Assembly: GCA_001725945.1 (NCBI GenBank)
Contig: LRMT01000294.1
Location: 1-38,972, forward strand
Reading direction: 5' to 3'
DNA length: 38,972 nt
Origin: Cupriavidus sp. UYMMa02A
Lineage (GTDB): Bacteria; Pseudomonadota; Gammaproteobacteria; Burkholderiales; Burkholderiaceae
A program made the position numbers and the translations under genes. Below, one piece after another: positions 30,329 to 38,972 of this stretch. Numbering within the stretch: position 1 is the stretch's first letter; every line of letters starts with the position of its first letter. Under the pieces are notes generated by a model. It saw only the letters and a program-made list of their open reading frames with translations, had not been told where the DNA came from and ran no database searches.

Positions 30329-31363
30329 ATGAAATCAACGACCGTACCCAGCGAAGGCGGTGGCGGACTCGATGCCACCACGCCGGTCTCTGTTCAACCG
30401 CATCCTCTGCACGGTCCCGACGCGATCTGGCAGGAAACCAACTGCTATATCGACCTCTGGGTCGAACTGCTGCATGCGTGGGGACTCGAGCCGCGCGCCG
30501 CGCTGCCGTTCACGGTGGCACAGGACTTCGAAGGCGATCACTTCACATTCTTCAAATATCCGCAGGCCGACCTGGAGATCCTGTACGGCACGGTCGTGCA
30601 GGAAATGGCGGTCTATGACACGCTGCAGGCGCATGTCGTGGCACAGATCGAACGCGGCCATACGGTGCTGTTGGAAGTCGACAGCTACTACCTGCCCGAC
30701 ACTCACGCAACGGCGTACCGGCGCGAGCACGTCAAGACCACAGTCGCGATCGATGACATCAGCCCCAAGGCACAACGGCTCTCGTATTTCCACAGCGTGG
30801 GATATCACAGCGCGCAGGACGAGGACTATCGCGGCCTGTTGCGGTTGTCGCCCGAACTAAGTGGCAACGGCAACATCCTGTTTCCCTATGCCGAATGCGC
30901 GAAGCGCGTGCGGCCCGCGCTTGCCATGCCAGCCATGGCCGACGTCTCGGTAGCGCTGATGCGCCAGCACCTGGAGCGGCTGCCCGTCATCAATCCGATC
31001 AGTCTCTGGCGACAGGACTTCGACGAGCATATGGATACGCTGCTCGCGCGCGACGAGGCCTACTTCCACCTCTACACCTTCAATCTCCCGCGTCAGCTCG
31101 GTGCGAATTTCGAGATGCTGCATCACTGGCTGCGGTGGCTGGACGAGCAGGGCGGTGGCAGTCCGTCGACGGCTGCGGCCGCCGAGACCGCCTGCGCCAT
31201 CGCGATGGAAGCGAAGGTCCTGCAGTTCCGCCTGGCCCGTGCGGTCGCGCGTCGCCGTGCCGATCCTTGCACGCAGAGCCTGGACGCACTGGAATCCAGC
31301 TACGACAGGACGATCGATGGTCTGATCTCGGCCTTCGGGCGCGCGGGCGCTGCAGCCGCATAG
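30329..31363 (+). CDS. DUF1839 family protein
   Basis: An intact 344-residue cytoplasmic protein of the DUF1839 family, whose function is not established. Recognisable stretches include NCYIDLWVELLHAWG, ALPFTVAQDFEGDHFTFFKYP, and VLLEVDSYYLPDTHATAYR, which is rich in conserved acidic and aromatic residues. AGAGGA precedes the ATG. DUF1839 genes are typically found beside carrier-protein/aminoacyl ligase genes like those on the opposite strand here, so it probably acts on an aminoacyl carrier protein or its product. It is convergent with the glycoside hydrolase gene, 42 bases apart. Confidence 0.82.
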   Translation: MKSTTVPSEGGGGLDATTPVSVQPHPLHGPDAIWQETNCYIDLWVELLHAWGLEPRAALPFTVAQDFEGDHFTFFKYPQADLEILYGTVVQEMAVYDTLQAHVVAQIERGHTVLLEVDSYYLPDTHATAYRREHVKTTVAIDDISPKAQRLSYFHSVGYHSAQDEDYRGLLRLSPELSGNGNILFPYAECAKRVRPALAMPAMADVSVALMRQHLERLPVINPISLWRQDFDEHMDTLLARDEAYFHLYTFNLPRQLGANFEMLHHWLRWLDEQGGGSPSTAAAAETACAIAMEAKVLQFRLARAVARRRADPCTQSLDALESSYDRTIDGLISAFGRAGAAAA

Positions 31364-31405
31364 CGCCATCGACGATCACGCACCACTACGGAATGCTGCC
31401 GGATA

Positions 31406-33957
31406 TCAGCCGTCGTAGCCGAGCGAGCGCTCGGCGTTGAGCGCATAGATCTCGCCCGAAGGGGCAGGCGCGGCGTCGCCGTCCGCCTTTCCATCGAACA
31501 CGAGCCGCAGCCGCCGGCTGCCGCCCGGCGCAAGATGGAACCAGTTTTCGGCCGCGTGGTAGGCGTGATCCTCGATATGTACCCACCGGGCAAAGCGTCG
31601 CGCAGTGACCGTGATCCACCAGTCGTCGTCCACGCATTCGAGCCGTGCCTGCAGCTCGGGCGCTGGAGTGCGCCGGCGCGGCGATCTGGCAAGTACACGG
31701 CTTGGCTCAGTGGCTCGCCGCCTTCTTCTGCAAGCAGCGTCGCCAGCACGACGTCGTGCGCCTGCGGTCCAAAACGGTACGCATAGGTGAAGTCAAAAAA
31801 GCGATCGAGCAGCGCGGCCGCCTCCACGCACTCCGCGCTGTGGGCGCGCAGCAAGATGGGCTGCCGGGCCTGTGCCACGGCTATCTCGCCGTCACGCAAG
31901 CAGCGCAAATCAAGCAACACGCGCGCGGCTGCGCGGTTTCATTGATCACATGAAGTTGCAGGCCATTGAGACCCTCATCCGTAATCAGCACCTGTAGCGG
32001 CTGCCAGACCTGCCTGAGCGCATGCCAGGCCGATTTGGGACGTCCCAGGCGTCGACGATACCCCACCCGCACCCGGCAACAGATCCTGGAATTGCCAGAC
32101 CAGACCACCGTTGCAACTCGACCCGACGCGTCGCCATTCGGCGAAGACGTCGCTCATCACCTCCGCGACCACGGCGCGCGAAAGCATCAGATACCGCTCG
32201 GGCTGTTCATACCGAAGGCGCGGCGGATCGACGTCATACACGGTACGCAGATAGTGCTCGCGTACATCCTCGAAATCCCACGATGCGCCGGCATCGCGCG
32301 GCACTCTGGCTTTCCAGCGCGGCGAGTGCAAGGCAGGCGAGCCCATGTCCGCGAGCGTCCGGTCACAAGGGACATTGGAGAAAGCCAGGCATTCCGATGT
32401 GAACCGGACCTGGGCAAGGCGGGCGCGGACAACGGACGCTGGTACGCACCCACGCCGTAGTAGTGGCTGACGCCGGTATCGGGCTGGAACGGCCATGCTC
32501 CCCCGGTAGGAGAGTTGCTCACATAGGCGATATCCGGGCGATGGACAGCAACCAGATCGGGAATCAGCGCGTCAAACAGCGGCTGCTTCCATTCGCTGCG
32601 GGTAGCGCCAAGCATCGCCGCCTGCTGCTCGGCTTCGCTGGCACCGCAGACCACGGCGACGCACGGGTGGGTCCGGGTCGAGGCCAGCCACTCGCCGACT
32701 TCGCGCCTGATGTCGTCGGTGAGGCCCACGCCCGGTCCGATGCTGCCGTAGTCGAAGTTGGCAAACATGAAGTCCTGCCAGACCAGCAAGCCAAGCTCAT
32801 CGCAGATCTGTAGAAGGCTTCGCCCGGATAGCAGGTCACGCCACTGACCCGAACCATGTTCATGCCGCCGGCCCGCGCGAGTTCAAGCCAGCGTCTGGAA
32901 GCTTCGTCGGTGTCGGCCAGCCCGGGCAGATCCATGCTGGAAATGCAGGCGCCGCGGCAGAACAGCTTCTCGCCGTTGATGCGCAGTGCGAAAGACCCGG
33001 TGTCGCCCGTGCGGTCCACGGACACGCTGCGAAAGCCGACCCGGCCGCAATAGACAGTGCGCGCCTCGATGACCGCATCGACACGATAGAGATTCGGCTC
33101 GCCATGCGTGTGCGGCCACCATAACCGCGGGCGCTCGATGCGCACGGCGCCCTCAAGCGTGTGCCTGTCAACGCGGGACAAAGAGCCACGATGGCGGCAT
33201 CCCGCATCGTCGCTGATCTCGACGCGCCAGACGCGGGCGCCGACGCCGGAAAATGCATGCGCACCGACACCATGCCATCCTGGTCCTGCACCCGCGCCCA
33301 CAGGTCGGCACGCACACCATGCAAGATGTCGGCACTGGCCGGATCAAGCAATTCCACGGGACGCCATGGGCCTACCGCATGGACCGGCGGGCACCACCCC
33401 GGCATATGGCCGAGCAGCGTCGTGCGAACGGCCCGCAGTTGGGGCGGCACGATCATCCGTGGCTTCCATCGAACCGGGCCCCGCTGCTTGCGCAACCACG
33501 GCTCAAGGGCGCGAAAGCAGACGTACAGCAAGTTATCGCCGACGAGGTCGACGTCAACCTCATGGGCGACAAACATGTGCCGCGTGCTGAGCACAAGCTT
33601 TGCGTTCAGCCAGACTTCAGCAATCGTGGCAAGGCCGTTGAAACGCAACACGCGCCGGCCAAGGCCGGAAAATGCTGCCCGATACCAATGGTCATGCGCG
33701 TGCAAGGGTGGCGGCGCCGCGTCGTCCCAGCGGCCTGCGGCGCGCAGCGCGCTGGCGACGGTGCCAGGCACCGGAGCCGGCAGCCACCCGGCGTCCGGTT
33801 GCAGTTCGGAGGGATGCTTCGCTGCGCCGGCGGCGGTCTGCACCCATGACCACTCACCGTCGAGCGCGGCGCTGTTGACGGCAATCCCCGGGCGGGGGAC
33901 CGGCACAGCCTGCCCGACGGGCGCGGGGCCCGTCTCCAGGAAATTCTGCAACATCAT
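31406..33957 (-). CDS. glycoside hydrolase family 2, beta-mannosidase-like (seven frame breaks)
   Basis: An 852-residue protein after restoring seven single bases (near 33240, 32802, 32410, 32062, 32034, 31935 and 31665), a normal length for GH2 beta-mannosidases. The N-terminal sandwich domain includes DHWYRAAFSGLGRRVLRFNG and IAEVWLNAKLVLSTRHMF. The barrel contains GMNMVRVSG, LLVWQDFMFAN, the likely acid/base Glu in VVCGASEAEQQ, and the likely nucleophile Glu in FTSECLAFS. It ends with a small C-terminal domain. No signal peptide is seen, so it is probably cytoplasmic. It starts 20 bases after the ligase stop and is the last gene of the carrier-protein operon. Its glycoside substrate is unknown. 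Confidence 0.78.
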
Positions 33958-33977
33958 GGGACCGCCATCGCGCCGGA

Positions 33978-34982
33978 TCAGATGCCCCCCAGCACGTCGC
34001 GCACGCGCCGCGGCCATGTCGCCAGATCGAAACCATGGTGACGCAGCAGCGCAAGCGTCAGGCGCTCGATCCCGAAGCCGACGCACCCCGTATGGGCCGG
34101 CTCGCCGTCCGCCGTGCGCAATGGCCATGCATGGGCGAAATGGTCCATGTGGTAGTTGAAGCTCATGCATGCCGTAGGCGGCGCGCCATCATTGATCGGC
34201 ACCAGCAGTTCGAACTTCAGCTTGAGTTCGCGCTGGCTGTCGGACACGATCTTGCCGCCGCGGCCGAAGAACGGGTCGTTCGCCAGTTCGACCTCATGGG
34301 GCAGCTCCAGCATGCCGGCAAGCTGCCTGCCGCGCTCCATCCATACCTGGCGGAATGCGACGATCTGCTCGGCCGTGCCGAGACGCACGTATTCGCGCTG
34401 CCGGAACATCTGCATGCGTGCCGGGTCGATCGACGGTTCATGGCGGAAGCAGTAGGTCAATACGTCAACCACCATGCCATCGACCGGCATCGGCCCGCGC
34501 GCCGCCACCACGGGGTACACCGGGTAGCACGCTGCAGGCGCCAGCACCACCTCCGACGGACGCTGCTGGTCGGCCCACTCCTCGCCTTGCTCCAGCCGGG
34601 CCAGCAGACGGTGGTGCTCGCGATCGCCGCCACAGAAGCAATGCACCGTACCCGCGAGTTGAGGAAAGCTCTTGAGGTACTCGCTCGCCTCGAAATCCTT
34701 GCGTGGCATCGCGGGCGGAAAGCGCATCACCTCCGCATGCTGGTCGGCCCCGAGCTTGCTGATGGCGGCGTTCAAACCATCGGCGATGCTCTCGAACAGC
34801 GCACTGCGGCCGTAAATGCCATCGACCGCGCTCGGATACAGGATCCGCGCATCGATGAGCGCCTGCCGGAACGCGCGACGGCCTGCGTCCGGATCCTGCG
34901 TTGGCCTGGCCACGGCATAGCCGGTGCTGGAAGCATCGGGCGATTCGTCGTCCGAGACATACGCGTTGCTGATTTGTTCCAT
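33978..34982 (-). CDS. amino acid:[carrier protein] ligase (class II aminoacyl-tRNA synthetase homologue)
   Basis: An intact 334-residue enzyme related to atypical seryl-tRNA synthetase catalytic cores but lacking a tRNA-binding arm. It activates a small amino acid with ATP and loads it on the phosphopantetheine of a carrier protein. The metal site is visible as Cys152 (PAACYPVYP), Glu197 (FRQREYVRLG, class II motif 2) and Cys300 (HTGCVGFGIERL, joined to motif 3 with its Arg). GAGGAG precedes the ATG. The carrier protein gene lies two genes upstream in the same operon. Glycine or alanine is usual in characterised relatives; specificity here is not shown. Confidence 0.88.
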   Translation of the reverse strand: MEQISNAYVSDDESPDASSTGYAVARPTQDPDAGRRAFRQALIDARILYPSAVDGIYGRSALFESIADGLNAAISKLGADQHAEVMRFPPAMPRKDFEASEYLKSFPQLAGTVHCFCGGDREHHRLLARLEQGEEWADQQRPSEVVLAPAACYPVYPVVAARGPMPVDGMVVDVLTYCFRHEPSIDPARMQMFRQREYVRLGTAEQIVAFRQVWMERGRQLAGMLELPHEVELANDPFFGRGGKIVSDSQRELKLKFELLVPINDGAPPTACMSFNYHMDHFAHAWPLRTADGEPAHTGCVGFGIERLTLALLRHHGFDLATWPRRVRDVLGGI

Positions 34983-34992
34983 TGCCGGCTCC

Positions 34993-36201
34993 TCAGGCAG
35001 ACCGGTCCGCCAAAAGCAGATTGGCGGTATTGGTCAGGATGCGATCGTTGTTGATCATGAGCGGAGCCGACCACAGGTCGCGCAGGTGGCGCCCAAGGCT
35101 GAAGGGCGTGCCATGCTTGTAGCCCGCCATGCCGCACACGAGCATCGCAATATGCACGGCTTCCAGCGCCATGGCCGACACGCTGGTCTTGAGGCCGTTC
35201 ATTTCCGCTGCAAGGTTGAAGATCGCCGACATACTCTGACCGCCGGCGTCAGTCTGGCGCTGGCGCTGGTGGGTCAAGGCGAGTTCCAGCCGGCCCTCCA
35301 GCATCTGGATGATGGCCACGGCTTCGGCCACACGGGTGGCCGATGGCGGCAGCGTGCCCGGCCGGGCGCGGGCCTGGCCCTGGAACAGGGACTTGGCACG
35401 CTGCACGGCATCTGCGGCAATGCCGGTCCATAACGCCGACCACAGGATGTGCGACACAGGGGTCATGGTGACATCGGCGATCTCCCCGAACGGCACCGGA
35501 AGGACCTGATCGGTATGGCCACGCGCTTCGAGCCTGAAGCCGTTGCTGCATGTGCCGCGCATGCCCAGCGTATCCCACGCGGACAGGCCTTCCAGCGCGT
35601 AGTCGGGCTTGAGCACGCTGACCATCACCTGGTCCGACGGCGACGCGTCGGGACTGCGCCGTGCGGTCACGAGGATGCCGTCCGCGTGCGCACCATAGGA
35701 GATGGTCGGCGCCATCTTGAGCAGGTGCAGGCTGGTGCCGTCGACATTGACGGCACAGCCGCTGTTGCGCAGGGCGCCGCCGATGGCTTCTTCGGACGTG
35801 GCCGAGGCCAGCAGCAACTGTTCGCCGGCAAGGCGCCGCAGCAGCTGTTCATGCCATGCGCTGCCGCTCGCATGGTTGACCAGGCACGCGACCTGGATCT
35901 GGTGCATGGCGTAGATCATCCCCGCCGACGCGCAGGCGCCACCAAGAACGCGGCAAACAGCGGCGATGGTTTCCAGCGACGCGCCGCCTCCGCCAAGGGC
36001 GACAGGCACCATGGCACCCAGCAGCTTCTGCTCGCGCAGGACCGCAAAGGCCTCGTGCGGGAATCGGGCTTCGGTATCGACCTGGTCTGCAAACCGGGCG
36101 GCCTCGGTCGCCGCCAGATGGGCACCGGCCAGGCACTGCGCGGCATCCATGGCCTGCGCAAGCGGGTGCGCCAGCTCCACGCTGGCAAGGGCGGGCTTCA
36201 T
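34993..36201 (-). CDS. acyl-CoA/acyl-carrier-protein dehydrogenase-like flavoenzyme
   Basis: An intact 402-residue protein of the acyl-CoA dehydrogenase superfamily (FAD-dependent). The N-terminal helical domain has FPHEAFAVLREQKLLGAMVP and the middle beta-domain GLSAWDTLGMRGTCSNGFRL, the flavin-contact stretch. The C-terminal helices end SLGRHLRDLWSAPLMINNDR. The Glu base of classical family members is not evident, so it may be an oxidase or monooxygenase-like variant. Its start overlaps the carrier-protein stop in an ATGA, and it ends 10 bases before the ligase start. It probably oxidises an aminoacyl or acyl group bound to the carrier. This is inference from gene order. Confidence 0.82.
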   Translation of the reverse strand: MKPALASVELAHPLAQAMDAAQCLAGAHLAATEAARFADQVDTEARFPHEAFAVLREQKLLGAMVPVALGGGGASLETIAAVCRVLGGACASAGMIYAMHQIQVACLVNHASGSAWHEQLLRRLAGEQLLLASATSEEAIGGALRNSGCAVNVDGTSLHLLKMAPTISYGAHADGILVTARRSPDASPSDQVMVSVLKPDYALEGLSAWDTLGMRGTCSNGFRLEARGHTDQVLPVPFGEIADVTMTPVSHILWSALWTGIAADAVQRAKSLFQGQARARPGTLPPSATRVAEAVAIIQMLEGRLELALTHQRQRQTDAGGQSMSAIFNLAAEMNGLKTSVSAMALEAVHIAMLVCGMAGYKHGTPFSLGRHLRDLWSAPLMINNDRILTNTANLLLADRSA

Positions 36202-36449
36202 GCGGCCTCCTGCTCTTGCTTGATCTGCTCGGCCGCGGCTGCCAGCGAGCTGATACTGCGGAACAGCTGACGGGTCAGGAGGCGATCGGGAATCTCGATG
36301 CCAAGCGTGTTCTCCATCGCGAGCATCACGTGTACGGTCGCCAGCGACGAAAGCCCTGCCGCATACAGATCGGCCTGGTCGTCCAGCGATTCCACCGGTA
36401 CGTCGAGCCGGGCAACTTCGGAAAGAATGGTACGTATGGCTGCTTTCAT
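36198..36449 (-). CDS. acyl carrier protein-like phosphopantetheine protein
   Basis: An intact 83-residue carrier protein. The attachment site is Ser35 in DLYAAGLSSLATV, where Ser replaces the usual Asp of the DSL motif. The following helix reads VMLAMENTLGIEIPDRLL, typical of helices II-III. GGGAG precedes the ATG. It is the first gene of the operon and the probable acceptor of the amino acid loaded by the ligase. It needs a phosphopantetheinyl transferase, which is not in this window. Confidence 0.88.
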   Translation of the reverse strand: MKAAIRTILSEVARLDVPVESLDDQADLYAAGLSSLATVHVMLAMENTLGIEIPDRLLTRQLFRSISSLAAAAEQIKQEQEAA

Positions 36450-36488
36450 GCTGGCACTCCCGTGTCGAGTTTTGGTCCAGTGTGCTTG

Positions 36489-36530
36489 GTATTAGGCCAA
36501 AAGCGCCGCAGCAAATCGGTGCGCTCGCAC
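36489..36530 (-). promoter_or_regulatory. candidate promoter and operator of the carrier-protein operon
   Basis: Reading leftwards, TAATAC (36489-36494) is a good -10 element with a weak GATTTG 17 bases before it. The dyad TTGG...CCAA (36486-36500) overlaps the -10, and GTGCG-CT-CGCAC (36519-36530) lies just upstream. These dyads could bind a repressor or activator. Weakly supported. Confidence 0.3.
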
Positions 36531-36679
36531 ACCAACGTTGCATTGAGGAATCAGCCCGTCCATCCTGGCGATGTCCTTTTCGGGAGCGACATTCATGCGT
36601 TGCGAAAGCGGGTAGTCTTGGCGACGTTTGCCTGTACCCCGACGGGGTATCTGGCGCCATTCCGATCACGCAGAAACGG

Positions 36680-36704
36680 GTACGCCCGGCTGCGCCGGGC
36701 GTAC
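36680..36704 (-). terminator. strong hairpin after the second Wzc-like gene
   Basis: Perfect 11-base arms GTACGCCCGGC and GCCGGGCGTAC with a TGC loop, 18 bases beyond the stop codon in the direction of transcription. Only a short CGTTTCTG follows, so the T run is weak. It separates this gene from the carrier-protein operon. Confidence 0.6.
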
Positions 36705-36722
36705 TCATACGACTTGCATGCT

Positions 36723-38972
36723 TCAGGCTTTATCGACCGGGCGCGTCAAAGCGGGATGCCTCGTCTCGGCGCGTGGCAACGGCATCCCCAGATACGGGTT
36801 GATGCTGCTGTAATCCGCCCGATTGCTGCGACGCTGCACGACGCCATTCAGCATGCCGCCAGCCAGCCGGACATCGCGCGCGCCAGGCGCTTGAGGGTTT
36901 CGTTCACCTGCTCCGCCGGCGTGACGTCGGCACGAATCACGAGCAGCGTGGAGCCCGCCAGGCTGGCAACCAGCGTCGCGTCCGCAACCGCCATGACAGG
37001 CGGCGTATCGACGATGACCAGGTCGAAGCGGCTTGCGCACCGACGCAGGTTATCGGCCAGCGTCGGCAACATCAGCAGCTCGGACGGATTGGTAGGCGTC
37101 TGGCCGCGGGTAAGGATGAACAGGCCGTTGACCACGGTCGGCCGGACGGCTTCGGCAAGCTGTGCGTGGCCGGCCAGCACTTCGGCAAGCCCGCCTTCAG
37201 CTGGCTGGTCGAACCAGTCGGCGATTTTTCCACGGCGCAAGTCCGCATCGACGAGCAGCACACGCTGGCCGGCTTCGGCGAACAGCACGGCGAGATTGAC
37301 CGCGGAGAAGGTCTTGCCGGCGCCCACGGCGGGGCTGGTCACTGCGACCACGCCGTCAGGCGCCGCGCGCAGCGAAAAGTGGAGCGCCGCGCGCAACGTG
37401 CGCAGCCCTTCCACCGCGAGCGAGTGCGGGGCGCGTCGGGCCAGCAGGAATTGATCATGCAGACCCTGCCGAAGGAGCTTCTCGCTTTCCGTGTATTCGC
37501 TGTCGGCGTCTTCGACGACTGCCGCATCGACCAGTGCGGTGCCCGGGCGGGGCGCTTCCAGGCGGCCCTGGCCCGGCATGGCGAAGCCCGCTGCGATGCC
37601 AAGGCGCCGCTTGGCGTCGATCTCGCGTTCGAGCTCGGCCTGTTCGTCGCTGAATGCGACATCGCCCAGCATGGCGATGCCAAGCCGATTCTCCGCATCG
37701 CTCGTCGTTGCCACCGATGGCTTCAGGCGCTGGCGCATGCCGACACCGACCACGCCAAGGCACAGTCCGAGCAGCATGCCGCTGGATACGAAGGGCCACG
37801 CGCCGGGGCCGACCGGCCGGGTCGGGACGATGGCGTTGTCGACGATGCGCATGTGGCTGGAGTTGTCCGAACGCAGCAGCGACAACTGCTCGACTTTCGT
37901 GCGCAGCATCATGTACATGTCCTCGGCCACCTTGACGTCGCGGGTCAGCGCCACCGACTCGCGCTCGGAGACCGACAGGCTCTGCATGCGCGCATCGATC
38001 TCCGCGCGCTCGCGTGTCATCTGCTGGATCTGGCTGTCGACGGTCTTGACCTCATTGGCATCCGTGGTGAAGCGCTGCAGCAGCTTGGTGCGCTCCAGCC
38101 GCAGCGCGGCGATCTGGCGCTGGTACTCCATGCTGCTGTTCAGGAACGACTGCACGTCCCGGCTGGGCTGCATGGAGCCGGTGCGGGTGCGATAGCGGGT
38201 CAGTGATTCCTCCGCGCGCGCCAGTTCGGCCTGCACACGCGGCAGTTCGCCGCTCAGGAAAGTCAGCGTGTCAGCGGCGTCGCCGCGGCGCTGCGCGGTC
38301 TGCCCGCGGATGTAGGCGCGCGTCACGCCATTGACCAGGCCCGCTGCCAGTTCGGGATCCGGGTATTGCCAGGCCACACGTACCGTGCTGCCGCCACGTC
38401 CGCGCCTTCGCTCTCGACGCCAAGGCCCAGCCGGACCGCGTCGGCGGTGCGCGCCGGATCATGGCGCGTGAGCATGAAGCGCGTGCCCGGCGCCGCCTCG
38501 ATTCGGGCCACGCGCAGTTCAACACCGTTGCCGGCGGCGCTCTCGCCGACCACGCCTTCCACCAGCTTGGTGTCCTGGTAGCTGATGCGGTAGCTGCCAT
38601 CGCGCAGCACTTCGAACAGCATGGGCTGGTCCACCAGCCGCTCGGGCACAGCCAGGCTGTCCAGCACGAGGCGTTCTCCGCCCCAGGCGTAGCCAAGCCA
38701 CGTGCCACGCGGCTGGCCCGGCGTGGACCACCGCTCGACCAGCGCCCCGAGCAGCGGTGCGCGCAGCGGCCTCGCTGAGATGTCCAGGTGAAGCTGTTCC
38801 ACCACCGGCGCACCACCGCGCGGCTGCGCAGCAGGGCGGACAATCATTCACGGTACGCCTCGTAGACGGCCGGATTGGCCATGTGCGTGCTCTCGTAGAA
38901 TTCCGGGTAGATCAACTCCATGATGTTCATCTGGATGGTGTTGAGGCTACCGTTACCTGATCCGGCTTTGGG
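36723..38972 (-). CDS. second Wzc-like co-polymerase/BY-kinase (5' partial; three frame breaks and one internal stop)
   Basis: At least 750 codons of a Wzz/BY-kinase-type protein whose N-terminus lies beyond the window. Upstream pieces read YPEFYESTHMANPAVYEAY then LLRSRAVV, matching the Wzz-domain region of the first Wzc, but a TGA at 38844-38846 lies between them in frame. Breaks follow near 38800, 38393 and 36870. The periplasmic coiled coil (LSGELPRVQAELARAEES), second membrane helix, and ATPase motifs TSPAVGAGKTF, LLVDADLRRG and VIVDTPPV are clear. The C-terminus has only two Tyr and no Tyr-rich cluster, unlike the first copy. It would belong to a second EPS export system extending past the right edge. 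Confidence 0.8.

Noticed and set aside
34035..35054. 339-codon plus-strand open frame
   Set aside because: Antisense to the aminoacyl-carrier ligase gene, whose metal and class II motifs are clear.
37166..38206. 346-codon plus-strand open frame
   Set aside because: Antisense to the kinase domain of the second Wzc-like gene; no motif.
1..38972. tRNA, rRNA, CRISPR, insertion sequence, phage or plasmid features
   Set aside because: None of the intergenic regions shows a tRNA-like cloverleaf, regular repeat array, transposase gene or terminal inverted repeats that I could see.

Overview
The window is GC-rich, double-strand-coded DNA from a proteobacterium. Gene content (a YXWGXW-repeat protein, a DUF1839 protein, an amino acid:[carrier protein] ligase cassette, high GC at third codon positions) points to the Burkholderiaceae, most likely Cupriavidus or a close relative. 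That genus call is an inference. Almost the whole window is a surface or exopolysaccharide (EPS) biosynthesis island. No rRNA, tRNA, CRISPR array, insertion sequence or prophage gene was seen.

Layout from left to right: a CynX/NimT-type MFS transporter tail (1-977, +) and two small envelope genes (1621-2097, +). A LuxR-type regulator with a degenerate receiver and a family 2 glycosyltransferase follow (2786-4741, +). A leftward pair encodes a FemAB/GNAT-like acyltransferase and a DegT-type sugar aminotransferase (4746-7242, -). A rightward sugar-nucleotide operon (7790-14721) encodes a membrane WbpM/PglF-type 4,6-dehydratase, CapE, CapF and CapG for UDP-L-FucNAc, and a WbuB-like glycosyltransferase. 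A leftward, partly AT-rich block (14942-22289) encodes a beta-helix protein, a Wzy-type polymerase, two GT4 enzymes, a hexapeptide acetyltransferase and a Wzx flippase. Next come wza-wzb-wzc and a PglD-like acetyltransferase (22710-27340, +). A leftward group holds a PAP2 phosphatase, a PglC-like phosphoglycosyl transferase and an OafA-like acyltransferase (27357-30079). A separate cassette spans 30329-36449: DUF1839 (+), facing a leftward operon of carrier protein, acyl-CoA dehydrogenase-like flavoenzyme, aminoacyl-carrier-protein ligase and family 2 glycoside hydrolase. The window closes with a second Wzc-like co-polymerase/kinase (36723 to beyond the end, -).

Read together, the genes can supply an initiating sugar (4,6-dehydratase, aminotransferase, PglD-like acetyltransferase and PglC-like transferase suggest a diacetamido sugar of the bacillosamine type). 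They can then add L-FucNAc and further sugars, flip and polymerise the repeat (Wzx/Wzy), and export it (Wza/Wzc, controlled by Wzb). The carrier-protein cassette inside this island is the most unusual part. It loads an amino acid onto a phosphopantetheine carrier, and its final product is unknown.

A major caution: about 35 reading-frame breaks occur in otherwise normal genes, and nearly all behave as the loss of one base, usually in or next to a short homopolymer, on both strands. When one base per break is restored, every gene regains a normal family length. I therefore treat them as probable uncorrected sequencing deletions and report genes at their restored extents, giving the approximate break positions.
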